Positions 43,547 through 56,000 of a stretch of 64,000 bases of DNA are shown here, piece after piece (within the stretch, counting starts at the first letter, position 1; each line of letters opens with the position of its first letter). The DNA comes from Cedecea selenatireducens. GTDB lineage: Bacteria; Pseudomonadota; Gammaproteobacteria; Enterobacterales; Enterobacteriaceae. The notes below the pieces were generated by a model, which was given only the letters and a program-made list of their open reading frames with translations, had not been told where the DNA came from and did no database searches. The position numbers were made by a program, and so were the translations under genes. The stretch is from positions 62,001 through 126,000 of the forward strand of contig NZ_JBHIKW010000008.1 in the NCBI RefSeq assembly GCF_042138895.1, given 5' to 3'.

Positions 43547-44439
43547 GAAAAGTCGGCCTGCGTATTGATGTCGACACCTGGCGAGGCACCCGTGAAGGGG
43601 TGCCAAACCTTCTGGAGACGCTGAGTTTACACTCGACTCAGGCAACCTTTTTCTTCAGCGTTGGGCCAGACAATATGGGGCGCCACCTGTGGCGCCTGAT
43701 CAAGCCCAAATTCCTGTGGAAGATGCTGCGTTCTAACGCGGCATCGCTGTACGGCTGGGATATTCTGCTCGCAGGCACCGCGTGGCCGGGCCGCCAGATT
43801 GGCGCGGGCAACGCTGAGGTTATTGCGGCGACGGCGGACCACCATGAAGTGGGACTCCACGCCTGGGATCACCATGCCTGGCAGGCCTGGGCGGGCGTCT
43901 GGGAGCAGGACAAGCTCGAACACCAGATTCGCCTTGGGCTGGACGCGCTGCAGAAAATTGTCGGCCAGCCGGTAAGCTGTTCGGCGGTGGCCGGCTGGCG
44001 TGCTGACCAGCGCGTGGTGAAAGCGAAGTCTGCTTTCCCGTTCCGGTACAACAGCGACTGTCGCGGCACCACGCCGTTTATCCCTGTCCTGTCTGACGGC
44101 AGGGAGGCGGCGGTGCAAATCCCCGTGACGTTGCCCACCTGGGACGAAGTGATTGGGACTGAGGTCAGTAAAGAGAGCTTTAACCGCTTTATCCTGGATA
44201 AAATTCACCAGGACAGCGGCACACCGGTTTACACCATCCATGCGGAAGTCGAAGGGATGGTGATGCGAGATTCCTTTAGTGAATTGCTGGCAATGGCCGC
44301 GGCGGAGGGAATTCAGTTCTGCCCGCTCAGCGAGCTTCTGCCGGACGATTTATCCACGCTGCCGAAAGGCAAAATTGTGCGCGGGACAATTCCAGGCCGG
44401 GAAGGCTGGCTGGGTTGCCAACAACTTATAGAGTCGTAA
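43543..44439 (+). CDS. arnD: ArnD, undecaprenyl-phospho-Ara4FN deformylase
   Basis: 298 aa. Polysaccharide-deacetylase-fold enzyme that removes the formyl group from the lipid-linked sugar before flipping. The N-terminal catalytic strand is GLRIDVDTWRGTREGVPNLL with metal Asp9; the metal histidines are in EVGLHAWDHHAWQ. ATGA overlap with arnA; arnT starts 4 bp after its stop. Confidence 0.96.
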   Translation: MRKVGLRIDVDTWRGTREGVPNLLETLSLHSTQATFFFSVGPDNMGRHLWRLIKPKFLWKMLRSNAASLYGWDILLAGTAWPGRQIGAGNAEVIAATADHHEVGLHAWDHHAWQAWAGVWEQDKLEHQIRLGLDALQKIVGQPVSCSAVAGWRADQRVVKAKSAFPFRYNSDCRGTTPFIPVLSDGREAAVQIPVTLPTWDEVIGTEVSKESFNRFILDKIHQDSGTPVYTIHAEVEGMVMRDSFSELLAMAAAEGIQFCPLSELLPDDLSTLPKGKIVRGTIPGREGWLGCQQLIES

Positions 44440-44443
44440 ACCG

Positions 44444-46105
44444 ATGAAAACAGCAAAATATGGAATGGCCCTTCTGGTCTGTTTTGCCTTGCTTTACCTT
44501 GTACCGCTGGAGTTCCGCCACCTGTGGCAGCCGGATGAAACGCGTTATGCGGAAATCAGCCGTGAAATGCTGCAGTCCGGCAACTGGGTTGTTCCCCATT
44601 TCCTCGATCTGCGTTATTTCGAAAAGCCTGTCGCGGGGTATTGGATCAACAACATCAGCCAGTTTATCTTCGGGCAGAACAACTTTGCCGTGCGTTTTGG
44701 CTCCGTTTTCTCGGTGACCCTGAGCGCGCTGTTGACCGGCTGGCTGGCGTTCCGCCTGTGGCGTGACAAAACGGTCGCGGTGCTGTCGGGGGTTATCTTC
44801 CTCACCTGCCTGCTGGTCTACGGCATCGGGACTTATTCCGTTCTCGATCCGATGATCACCCTGTGGATGACGGCGGCGATGTGCAGCTTCTGGTTAGCCA
44901 GTACGGCCAAAACCACCGGCGGCAGGATTGGCGGCTATGTTCTGCTGGGCCTGGCCTGCGGCATGGGCGTGATGACCAAAGGCTTCCTGGCGCTGGCGGT
45001 GCCGGTGATTGGAGTCCTGCCGTGGGTGATTGCCCAGAAACGCTGGAAAGAAGTTCTGCTGTTCGGGCCGATTGCGGTGCTGAGCGCGGTGCTGATCACG
45101 CTGCCCTGGGCCGTGGCGATCGCTAAAGCGGAACCTGACTTCTGGCACTATTTCTTCTGGGTAGAGCATATTCAGCGCTTCGCCGAGAAAGACGCGCAGC
45201 ATAAAGCCCCATTCTGGTATTACATTCCGTTCCTGATTGCCGGCAGCCTGCCGTGGCTGGCGCTGTTGCCCGGCGCGCTGAAAAGCGGCTGGAAAGGCCG
45301 TGCTGAGCAGGGCGGAGCCTTTTACCTGCTGGGCTGGATAGTGATGCCATTCTTGTTCTTCAGCATCGCGAAGGGCAAGCTGCCCACCTATATTCTGCCG
45401 TGCTTTGCGCCGCTGGCTATCCTGATGGCGCGTCATGCGGTTGAGCTGGCGAAAAGCGGGTCTGCCGTTTTGCGCGTCAACGGCTGGATAAACCTGGCGT
45501 TCGGTTCGGCCTGTGTGATTACCGTGGCCTTCTTCCTCGCGCCGTGGGGGCTGGCAAGACATCCGGTTTATGCCGCCAATGAAAGCCTCAAAGTCGTTCT
45601 GGCGTGCCTGGCGTTTGCGGTCTGGGGGCTGTTTGGCCTTCTGACCCTGAGCCAGACGGCGAAGCGCTGGTACTGGGCGGCACTGTGCCCGCTGGGTCTG
45701 GCGCTGCTGGTCGGCGTGGTGATCCCATCGAAGGTGGAGAACTCCAAGCAGCCGCAGGCGTTTATTCACGCAATGCGTCCGCAGCTGGAAGACAGCCGCT
45801 ACATCTTCACCAACAACGTAGGCATCGCCGCCGGGGTTGCGTGGGAGATGAAGCGCAGCGATATCAACCTCTATAGTCAGGCGGGCGAACTGCGTTACGG
45901 TCTCGACTATCCGGATGTAAAAGATCGCTACGTCGGCTCTGAGCAGTTCGAGTCCTGGCTGGCGGAACACCGCAAGCAGGGCAAAGTCTCGCTGCTGCTG
46001 TTGGTATCCAATAACAGCGATCTTAATGACCTGAAACTTCCGACGCCAGATCATCGGGCAAACAGCGGACGCTTTGTTCTGTTTGAGTACGACGCTCAGC
46101 CATGA
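44444..46105 (+). CDS. arnT: ArnT, lipid A 4-amino-4-deoxy-L-arabinosyltransferase
   Basis: 553 aa. GT83 integral-membrane enzyme that moves Ara4N from undecaprenyl phosphate to lipid A phosphates at the periplasmic face, giving polymyxin resistance. About twelve helices plus a periplasmic C-terminal domain. The catalytic periplasmic loop WQPDETRYAEISREML carries the DE pair near residue 30, as in other ArnT proteins. Overlaps arnE by ATGA. Confidence 0.97.
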   Translation: MKTAKYGMALLVCFALLYLVPLEFRHLWQPDETRYAEISREMLQSGNWVVPHFLDLRYFEKPVAGYWINNISQFIFGQNNFAVRFGSVFSVTLSALLTGWLAFRLWRDKTVAVLSGVIFLTCLLVYGIGTYSVLDPMITLWMTAAMCSFWLASTAKTTGGRIGGYVLLGLACGMGVMTKGFLALAVPVIGVLPWVIAQKRWKEVLLFGPIAVLSAVLITLPWAVAIAKAEPDFWHYFFWVEHIQRFAEKDAQHKAPFWYYIPFLIAGSLPWLALLPGALKSGWKGRAEQGGAFYLLGWIVMPFLFFSIAKGKLPTYILPCFAPLAILMARHAVELAKSGSAVLRVNGWINLAFGSACVITVAFFLAPWGLARHPVYAANESLKVVLACLAFAVWGLFGLLTLSQTAKRWYWAALCPLGLALLVGVVIPSKVENSKQPQAFIHAMRPQLEDSRYIFTNNVGIAAGVAWEMKRSDINLYSQAGELRYGLDYPDVKDRYVGSEQFESWLAEHRKQGKVSLLLLVSNNSDLNDLKLPTPDHRANSGRFVLFEYDAQP

Positions 46106-46425
46106 ATATTGCGCTGATTATTCTGGCCAGCCTGCTTAGCTGCGGCGGGCAGCTGTGCCAGAAGCAAGCGGCACAGGGGGCGGGGCGCCGCCACCTGATG
46201 CTGTGGCTCGGGCTTAGCATCTTGCTGCTGGGGCTGGGCATGCTCGTCTGGCTGCTGGTGCTCCAGCACGTCGAAGTGAGCATTGCTTACCCGATGCTCA
46301 GCCTGAACTTTATCTTTATCACCCTTGCCGCGCGGTGGATCTGGAAAGAGAGAATTTCCGCTCACCACTGGCTGGGGGTGATTTTGATTATCCTGGGCAT
46401 CATCGCGCTGGGAGGGCACGCCTGA
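46102..46425 (+). CDS. arnE: ArnE, subunit of the undecaprenyl-phospho-Ara4N flippase
   Basis: 107-aa small EamA/SMR-like protein with four helices (ALIILASLLSCGGQL; LGLGMLVWLLVLQHVEV; MLSLNFIFITLA; LGVILIILGIIAL). Works with ArnF to move the lipid carrier across the inner membrane. It is a few residues shorter than E. coli ArnE (111). The stop TGA shares its A with the arnF ATG. Confidence 0.95.
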   Translation: MNIALIILASLLSCGGQLCQKQAAQGAGRRHLMLWLGLSILLLGLGMLVWLLVLQHVEVSIAYPMLSLNFIFITLAARWIWKERISAHHWLGVILIILGIIALGGHA

Positions 46426-46820
46426 TGGGGTATATCTGGGCGTTAATGAGCGTATTACTGGTGAGCGGGGCACAGCTCAGCATGAAATGGGCGATGATTC
46501 AGTTCCCGCCCGCTTCGCTGAGCCTGGCGTTTGCTATGTCGGTGCTGTTTGGCGGCTACGGACTGCTGGCGCTGATTTGCGGCCTGGCCGCCTATGCGTT
46601 CTCCATGGGCTGCTGGTATATGGCGCTGAAGCGTATTCCGCTCAGCAAGGCTTATCCGCTTTTAAGCCTGAGCTACGTGCTGGTGTGGTTTGCAGCCATT
46701 AATCTGCCGTGGCTCAACGAAGAGTTTAGTCCGGAAAAGCTTATCGGCGTGGCGGCTATTTTTGTCGGCCTGGTGCTGATTTGCCTGCCCCATAAGCTAA
46801 GCCACAAAAAGGAAAAGTAA
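46425..46820 (+). CDS. arnF: ArnF, subunit of the undecaprenyl-phospho-Ara4N flippase
   Basis: 131 aa from the ATG at 46425 (E. coli 128). The open frame continues upstream to 46335 inside arnE, but the TGATG junction and the hydrophobic start MGYIWALMSVLLVSGAQLSM fix the true start. Four helices; CWYMALKRIPLSKAYPLLSL is a conserved block. Last arn gene; no clear terminator in the 46 bp before the next ORF. Confidence 0.95.
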   Translation: MGYIWALMSVLLVSGAQLSMKWAMIQFPPASLSLAFAMSVLFGGYGLLALICGLAAYAFSMGCWYMALKRIPLSKAYPLLSLSYVLVWFAAINLPWLNEEFSPEKLIGVAAIFVGLVLICLPHKLSHKKEK

Positions 46821-46866
46821 TGCGCTAATTGTTCAGGCAAACTGACGGCAACCTGATGAAAACTGG

Positions 46867-47460
46867 ATGCGAAGTATGGACCCACATATCATTGAAGTTC
46901 CGTTAGAAAAGTCATACCGCCTGATCAATCACGGCCCAACGGTGCTGGTGTCTGCCCATCACAATGGCGTAGACGACGTGATGACCGCCGCCTGGGCCTG
47001 TGCGCTGGATTTTACCCCCTCAAAACTGATGGTGGTGCTGGATAAAATCACCGCCACCCGCGCGCTTATCGAAGAGAGCGGCACCTTTGTTATCCAGGTG
47101 CCCTGCGCCGCCCAGCTCAAAATGACCCATTTTCTGGGTACCCACAGCCTGAAAGAGATGCCCGACAAGCTCGAGCAGTCCGGCGTGGAGCTGTTCCGCG
47201 CGCCGGGGCACAGCGTGCCGCTTGTCGCAGGTTGCACGGCCTGGATGGTCTGCAAGCTCATTCCTGAACCCCACAACCACCAGGCGCACGATCTGTTTAT
47301 CGGCGAGATTATTGGCGCATGGGCGGACAACCGCGTTTTCCAGAACGGCCACTGGTCGTTTGAAACTTCGGCCCCTGAATTGCGCAGCCTGCATTACATT
47401 GCCGGCGGTCAGTTCTACGCCATCGGCGAGTCGCTGGTGGTGCCGGACGTGGAGGCGTAA
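46867..47460 (+). CDS. Flavin reductase-like (FMN-binding split barrel) protein
   Basis: 197 aa, or 194 if read from the second Met at 46876 (MDPHIIEVPLEKSYRLINHG). The flavin reductase fold is indicated by PTVLVSAHHNGVDDVMTAAW, ATRALIEESGTFVIQVP and LFIGEIIGAW. Such proteins bind FMN and use NAD(P)H, but this one's partner is unknown. It lies 46 bp past arnF with no visible terminator, so partial read-through from arn is possible. Overlaps the next gene by TAATG. Confidence 0.85.
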   Translation: MRSMDPHIIEVPLEKSYRLINHGPTVLVSAHHNGVDDVMTAAWACALDFTPSKLMVVLDKITATRALIEESGTFVIQVPCAAQLKMTHFLGTHSLKEMPDKLEQSGVELFRAPGHSVPLVAGCTAWMVCKLIPEPHNHQAHDLFIGEIIGAWADNRVFQNGHWSFETSAPELRSLHYIAGGQFYAIGESLVVPDVEA

Positions 47461-47691
47461 TGAAAAAGATTGAATTACCCGCCGAGGATTACCGCAAGCT
47501 GAGCGACTTCATCACCGACTGGCTGGCCGACAAACACGACCTGCAAATTGGCCAGTTCGAATCCGAGTTTTTCCTCGATGAGCTGGTCAAAAGAATGGCG
47601 CCAGCCCTCTACAATAAAGGGCTGGACGATGCTCTGGCGGTGACACAGGGCAATATGCTGACGCTGGAAGAGCTGATCGATTTAGAGAAGG

Positions 47692-47702
<11 letters not shown>
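47460..47702 (+). CDS. Small DUF2164-family protein
   Basis: 80-aa acidic, helical, soluble protein (KKIELPAEDYRKLSDFITDW). DUF2164 has no known function. Translationally coupled to the flavin-reductase-like gene through TAATG, suggesting a shared role. Its last 11 bp overlap the end of the convergent sensor-kinase gene. Confidence 0.75.
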
Positions 47703-50979
<3,277 letters not shown>

Positions 50980-50983
50980 CGGC

Positions 50984-51607
50984 TTAGTCCAGGCTGTGGC
51001 GGCGGGCAAAGTCAATCAACTCCATGGTGTTACTGACCTGCAGCTTGGTCATGAGGCGAGTTTTATAGGTGCTGACCGTCTTGTTGCTGATGTGCATTTT
51101 TTCGGAGATATCCATGACCTTGACGCCCCGGCTCAGATAGCGCAGCACCTGTAACTCGCGGTTTGACAGCCGCTTGACGGCCTCAACCTCACCGGCGGGT
51201 CTGGCGTTTTTGGTGCTGGTCTGGCGCCGTAGCGGAAAATAGCCATAACCACGCTCGACCGCGCGGACCGCATCCTGTAATTCATCCAGATTATTTCCTT
51301 TACCGACAAAGCCGTCCGCACCGCTGTTCATGCAGCGGCTTAAATAATGCTCGTCGTCGCGCCCGGTCAGCACTAATAAACGGCCAGAGAAATCATGAAT
51401 TCTTAATTTCTCTATTAATTCCACACCGCTCAGTCCCGGGATGTCTAAATCCACCACGACAATTTCCGGGGTTAGTTTTTGAATTAATTTAAAAGCCTCG
51501 GAGCCGTCGCCGGATTCTGCCAGGACGTGATGACCATCTTTTTCAAGCAGCATGCGAATAGCCAGCCGCGCCATGGGATGGTCGTCTATTATCAACAGGG
51601 TCGCCAT
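50984..51607 (-). CDS. EvgA/BvgA-type NarL-family response regulator
   Basis: 207 aa. Receiver domain (1-120) with acidic pair Asp8-Asp9 and phosphoacceptor Asp53 (VVVDLDIPG), Thr81 region VLTGRDDE. LuxR-type HTH at 140-207 (LSNRELQVLRYLSRGVKVMD, then KMHISNKTVSTYKTRLMTKL). First gene of a regulator-kinase operon facing the fimbrial operon across 532 bp. Probable DNA-binding output of the adjacent 1095-aa kinase. Confidence 0.94.
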   Translation of the reverse strand: MATLLIIDDHPMARLAIRMLLEKDGHHVLAESGDGSEAFKLIQKLTPEIVVVDLDIPGLSGVELIEKLRIHDFSGRLLVLTGRDDEHYLSRCMNSGADGFVGKGNNLDELQDAVRAVERGYGYFPLRRQTSTKNARPAGEVEAVKRLSNRELQVLRYLSRGVKVMDISEKMHISNKTVSTYKTRLMTKLQVSNTMELIDFARRHSLD

Positions 51608-52139
51608 TATTTTCTCTCGGTTTTGTTTTCTCTATAAAGGCTGACATAAAACAGGCGTTTATATCAATACAAAAATAATGGATGTCGGGGTTGTTTGTTT
51701 TTCCCATTGATCGCTGGCACCTTGCCTGGTGCGGGTGGCGAGGGTTTGTGGTGATTTTGTAGTCCTGGGATGACAGAGATTGATGATTATGATGACAACG
51801 GTCTGACGCCATTCTGAATGTTTATTTCTTTAGCCGGGGTATAGTGAGTTCCACAAGGCGGGGATATACCGGAGCGTATATTCACCACAGGCTGCAAAGG
51901 ATATGCGTTGGTTCATGTAAAGTGAAAATTAATTAATGGTTCGTGTGTGAATGCGACATTTATGAATGTTCACAATATGACTCGCCTTGCTAACTTAATA
52001 CAGGAATGACCGATAACTCACTGCCTTTTCTTTATCGAAAAGTTTCGCATGCGTATCTTTCATAAACCCATACGGTTATGCAGGAAGGTTAATACGGTGT
52101 CCGGCGTTGAACTTCATTTATTCACAGGAATTACATTTT
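51608..52139. other. 532-bp divergent region between the response regulator and fimbrial operon
   Basis: AT-rich with no ORF of coding quality. It contains a spaced inverted repeat TGTGAA (51946-51951) / TTCACA (51969-51974) and a nearby TTCATGTAAAGTGAA (51912-51926). No invertible-switch repeats and no fimB/fimE-type recombinase gene are present, so control is likely by activators acting in this long upstream region. Confidence 0.5.
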
Positions 52140-52667
52140 ATGAAAAAACAATTACACGCTCTGGCATTACTTTCCGTTATCAGCGGGGCGGCAGTTTCAA
52201 CGGCTAACGCGGCCGACGGCACCATTCAGTTTAACGGCGAAATTATCGATGCGGCCTGCACCGTCTCCCCTGCTAGCGCCAGCCAGACCGTTACGTTGGG
52301 GCAGGTGAGCGATAAAGCGTTCGCCGCACAGGGTGACACTGCGGGCGCAACGGCCTTCCAGATTGACCTGACCAGCTGCCCGGCAACCGTGACCAGCGCT
52401 ACCGTGAAATTCGACGGCACCGCATACCAGGGCGATAACTCTGCGCTGGAACTGACCCAAGGGGCTGGCGTGGCAACCGGCGTAGGCATTCAGATCCGTA
52501 ACGCGGACAACACCGTGCTGCCGCTGTTCACGCCTTCTCAGAGCATCGCTCTGGCTCAGACTGGCACCAACACGCTGAAATTTAACGCGGCCTATGTGGC
52601 TAAAGCGGCAACCGTGACCGCCGGTCCGGCAAACGCCACCGCTACCTTCAGCGTGGTTTACAACTGA
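52140..52667 (+). CDS. Major fimbrial subunit (type 1 pilin, FimA-like)
   Basis: 175 aa from MKKQLHALALLSVISG, preceded by AGGAA at 9 bases. The signal peptide ends ANA-ADGTIQF. Pilin features: two cysteines (DAACTVSP and TSCPATV) for the disulphide, the C-terminal beta-strand ending TFSVVYN with the penultimate aromatic used in chaperone binding, and an N-terminal donor strand DGTIQFNGEIIDAACTV. First gene of the operon and the likely shaft protein. Confidence 0.93.
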   Translation: MKKQLHALALLSVISGAAVSTANAADGTIQFNGEIIDAACTVSPASASQTVTLGQVSDKAFAAQGDTAGATAFQIDLTSCPATVTSATVKFDGTAYQGDNSALELTQGAGVATGVGIQIRNADNTVLPLFTPSQSIALAQTGTNTLKFNAAYVAKAATVTAGPANATATFSVVYN

Positions 52668-52687
52668 TTGCCTGACGCAATTACTCC

Positions 52688-52712
52688 AGCCGGCCAGCGG
52701 GCCGGCTTTTAT
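52688..52712 (+). terminator. Partial terminator between pilin and chaperone genes
   Basis: Perfect 8-bp stem AGCCGGCC / GGCCGGCT with loop AGCG and TTTTATT tail. Placed directly after the major subunit gene, it would let most transcripts end there and keep chaperone and usher levels lower. Confidence 0.7.
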
Positions 52713-52735
52713 TCCCTCTCTCTGGAGTCTCTATT

Positions 52736-53419
52736 GTGAAGACAACACTCTCTTCTCTGCTGTTAGCAGGTTTACTCGCAGGAAGCGGTCTTGCTCACGC
52801 TGGCGTTGTCGTGGGCGGCACGCGAGTTATTTACGACGGTGAGAAAAAAGAAGCGGCAATCGGTCTCGACAACCCCGATGCCTCGCCATACCTGATTCAG
52901 TCGTGGGTGGAGAACGAAGCGGGCAACAGCGATAAACGCAGCTTTATCGTCACGCCGCCGCTGTTCCGCCTCGACGCCAAACAAAAGAACACCCTGCGTA
53001 TTATGCAGACCGGGGCCGGTTTGCCGGCGGACCGCGAAACGCTGTTCTGGCTGAATATTAAATCGATTCCCGCGACCGACGCGTCGGTGGCTGAAAATAC
53101 CTTGCAGCTGGCTATCAACACCCGCATCAAGCTGATTTATCGCCCGGCTGCGCTGAAGGGCGAAACGCCGGACAACGCCAGCAGCCAGCTTAAATGGGCA
53201 CGCCAGGGCCAGGCTCTGTCGGTCACCAACCCGACGCCTTATTACATCAACTTCCAGTCGGTCAGCTTCGATGGCCGCCCGCTTGATAAGGCCACCTACG
53301 TGGCACCACGCTCCTCGACCCGGATTGAACTGCCTGCTGACGTACGCGGCGGCCAGGTCGAATGGAAGGTCATCAGCGACTACGGCGCCGTTGGCGCAGC
53401 GCACAAAGCCTCCCTTTAA
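52736..53419 (+). CDS. Periplasmic fimbrial chaperone (PapD/FimC family)
   Basis: 227 aa, starting at GTG with GGAG eight bases upstream. The signal peptide ends AHA-GVVVGG. The N-terminal immunoglobulin domain has GGTRVIYDGEKKEAAIGLDN and the pilin-clamping region PPLFRLDAKQKNTLRIM; FWLNIKSIPA is the conserved family signature. The C-terminal domain closes in residues 130-227. It guides subunits to the usher by donor-strand complementation. Confidence 0.95.
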   Translation: MKTTLSSLLLAGLLAGSGLAHAGVVVGGTRVIYDGEKKEAAIGLDNPDASPYLIQSWVENEAGNSDKRSFIVTPPLFRLDAKQKNTLRIMQTGAGLPADRETLFWLNIKSIPATDASVAENTLQLAINTRIKLIYRPAALKGETPDNASSQLKWARQGQALSVTNPTPYYINFQSVSFDGRPLDKATYVAPRSSTRIELPADVRGGQVEWKVISDYGAVGAAHKASL

Positions 53420-53445
53420 AGAATCGAATTCGCTGGAATAAAACT

Positions 53446-55980
53446 ATGCCCTTTTTTGCTTGCTTCGGAAAAACGCGGCCAACCTGTCTGGCCACCACTA
53501 TCGCACTGCTACTGGCTTCGCTGTCGGTGGAGGCAAAGGATTACTTTAATCCTGCGCTGCTCCAGCACACGGGTGACGCCGGCACCGCGCCCGATCTCTC
53601 GGCGTTTGAAAACGGCGGTCAGCTTCCGGGCAGCTACCCGGTGGATATCTACCTCAACGGCGAGCAGGTGGACAGCAGGGCGGTGACGTTTTTCCAGACC
53701 GAGGATAAAGGGCTGCAGCCGTGCCTGACCGCGGCGGAGCTGGCACAGTATGGCGTGCGGGTGGATTTATATCCCGAGCTGCAAACGCCAGGCGAAAACT
53801 GTGCTTCGCTGGCTGCGATCCCCGAAGGGAATGCTGAATTTGTTTTTAGCGCCCAACGTCTCGATCTCTCTATTCCCCAGGCAGCGGTTAGCCCGCGCAT
53901 TCGCGGCTATGTGCCTCCTTCTCAGTGGGATGAGGGCATCAATGCCGCGCTGCTGAACTACAGCTTTAACGGCATGAGCGATCTTGACGGCCAGCACGGC
54001 GGGGCGGGCAGCAGCCAGTATCTGAACCTGCGGCCGGGCGTTAACTTCGGTCCGTGGCGGCTGCGCAACTATTCCACGTGGTCGCGGAGCAACGGCGAAG
54101 GGGATAAATGGAGCACCGTTTATAGCTATGCTCAGCGCAGTATTGCTTCGCTGAAAAGCCAGCTTACGCTCGGCGAAAGCCTTGCACCGTCTGACGTGTT
54201 CGACAGCGTGCCGTTCCGTGGCGCGCAGCTGGCCTCCGACGATGAAATGCTGCCGGAAAGCCAGCGCGGTTATGCTCCCGTGGTACGCGGCATTGCCCGC
54301 AGCAACAGCGCTCAGGTGATCGTTCGCCAGAATGGCTACGTGATTTACCAGACCACGGTCCCCGCAGGCCCGTTCGAAATTACCGACATGTTCCCGACCG
54401 GAGGCAGCGGCGACCTGTACGTGACGGTAAAAGAAGCCGACGGTAGCGAGCAGAGCATGGTGGTGCCATTTGCATCCCTGCCGGTATTACAGCGAGAAGG
54501 AAGGCTGCGCTTCAGCCTGACCGGCGGCGAATACCGTGCCTATGACAGCAGCGTCGAAAAGACCCCGTTCAGCCAGGGAACCGCCATTTACGGCGTTGGA
54601 AAAGGCATGACCGTTTACGGCGGCGCTCAGCTGGCGGAGCATTATCGCTCGTTCGCCGCGGGCGTCGGGCAGAATCTCGGTACCCTCGGGGCGATTTCTG
54701 CCGATCTGACCCAGTCCTGGGGCCAGCCGAAGGAACAGGCGGCCAGCCAGGGGCAGTCGTGGCGGGTGCGCTACAGCAAAAGCCTCGCCGAGACGGGCAC
54801 GCACGTCGCCATCGCCGGCTATCGCTACTCAACCGAAGGCTTTACCTCGCTGTCGGATGTGCTGGAAACCTACCGTGATAATGCCTATGCCCTGAGAAAC
54901 GACAGAAAGCGCAACCGTGCGGAGCTGACGCTGAGCCAGGATCTCGGCGGCGATCGCGGGTATTTATCCGTCGGGGCTATCAGCGAAGACTACTGGAACG
55001 GCGCCCGGAAAACCGCTTCGTGGAACGTGGGCTACAACAACAGCTGGAACGGCATCAGCTATAGCCTGAACTATGCCCTGAACCGCAACACGTCCCAGGC
55101 GGGGGCGACGACCGGGTACGGCAAAACCTACGAACGTGACCAGGTCGTGTCGTTGAATATCAGCCTGCCGCTGGGCCGCTGGCTGAGCAACAGCTACGCC
55201 AGCTACGGCGTCAGCAGCAGCAAGTCGCGCGGAACGGTGAATAGCGTTGGCCTGAACGGCACCGCGCTGGAAGGCAAAAACCTTAACTGGAACGTGACCC
55301 AGGGTTATGCCTCGCGTGAGCGTGAAAACTCCGGCTACACCAGCCTCAACTATCGCGGCACCTACGGCGAAGTGAACGGGGCTTACAGCTACGCCAGCGG
55401 GCAGCGCAACCTGAACTATGGCGTGCAGGGTTCGATTGTGGCCCACGCGGACGGCATCACCGCCGGGCAGCAGCTTGGCGAGACGTTCGGCCTGGTGAAA
55501 GTGCCGGGCGCTTCAGGTGTGGCGGTGAATAACCAGACCGGGGTTAAAACCGACTATCGCGGCTACGCGTTGGTGCCGAACTTAATGCCGTACCGCCATA
55601 ACGACGTCACGCTGAGCACCGAAAGCCTGAAAGAAAACGTCGACCTCGAGCAAACCAGCCGCACCGTGGTGCCCACGCGCGGGGCCGTAGTGCGCGCCGA
55701 TTACCGCGCCCAGGTCGGGCTGCGGGTGCTGATGACCCTGATTCGCCCGAACGGCAAAGCCGTACCGTTTGGCGCCACGGTTGCCAATGAAGCCGACCGC
55801 AGCGGCGGCAGCGGTATCGTCGGGGACGGCGGCCAGGTTTATCTCGCCGGTTTGCAGCCTAAAGGTACGCTGCTGGTGCAGTGGGGCAAAGGTGCGGATC
55901 GCCAGTGCCGGGTGAGTTACAGCCTGACCCATGATGAGACGACGGCGGCTATTTCCTCCCTTGACGCACAGTGTCGCTAA
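53446..55980 (+). CDS. Outer-membrane fimbrial usher (FimD/PapC family)
   Basis: 844 aa from MPFFACFGKTRPTC; the upstream open frame lies in the chaperone gene. After a signal peptide (ending about VEA-KDYF) comes the N-terminal periplasmic domain that binds chaperone-subunit complexes (KDYFNPALLQ, GSYPVDIYLNGEQVD). The 24-strand barrel and plug follow, with family blocks PPSQWDEGINAALLNYSFNG and RNGYVIYQTTVPAGPFEITD-like text (seen as QNGYVIYQTTVPAGPFEITD). Two C-terminal domains end with the cysteine pair CRVSYS...DAQCR. Confidence 0.95.
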   Translation: MPFFACFGKTRPTCLATTIALLLASLSVEAKDYFNPALLQHTGDAGTAPDLSAFENGGQLPGSYPVDIYLNGEQVDSRAVTFFQTEDKGLQPCLTAAELAQYGVRVDLYPELQTPGENCASLAAIPEGNAEFVFSAQRLDLSIPQAAVSPRIRGYVPPSQWDEGINAALLNYSFNGMSDLDGQHGGAGSSQYLNLRPGVNFGPWRLRNYSTWSRSNGEGDKWSTVYSYAQRSIASLKSQLTLGESLAPSDVFDSVPFRGAQLASDDEMLPESQRGYAPVVRGIARSNSAQVIVRQNGYVIYQTTVPAGPFEITDMFPTGGSGDLYVTVKEADGSEQSMVVPFASLPVLQREGRLRFSLTGGEYRAYDSSVEKTPFSQGTAIYGVGKGMTVYGGAQLAEHYRSFAAGVGQNLGTLGAISADLTQSWGQPKEQAASQGQSWRVRYSKSLAETGTHVAIAGYRYSTEGFTSLSDVLETYRDNAYALRNDRKRNRAELTLSQDLGGDRGYLSVGAISEDYWNGARKTASWNVGYNNSWNGISYSLNYALNRNTSQAGATTGYGKTYERDQVVSLNISLPLGRWLSNSYASYGVSSSKSRGTVNSVGLNGTALEGKNLNWNVTQGYASRERENSGYTSLNYRGTYGEVNGAYSYASGQRNLNYGVQGSIVAHADGITAGQQLGETFGLVKVPGASGVAVNNQTGVKTDYRGYALVPNLMPYRHNDVTLSTESLKENVDLEQTSRTVVPTRGAVVRADYRAQVGLRVLMTLIRPNGKAVPFGATVANEADRSGGSGIVGDGGQVYLAGLQPKGTLLVQWGKGADRQCRVSYSLTHDETTAAISSLDAQCR

Positions 55981-56000
55981 GCGCGGCTTCGGAAAAAGAG

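Noticed and set aside
51608..52139. Invertible (phase-variable) fim switch
   Set aside because: I found no short inverted repeats flanking a promoter and no FimB/FimE recombinase gene in the window.
51608..52139. EvgA-type box (TTCYTACA inverted pair)
   Set aside because: No convincing match; only half-like matches to other motifs, so no site is assigned for the two response regulators.
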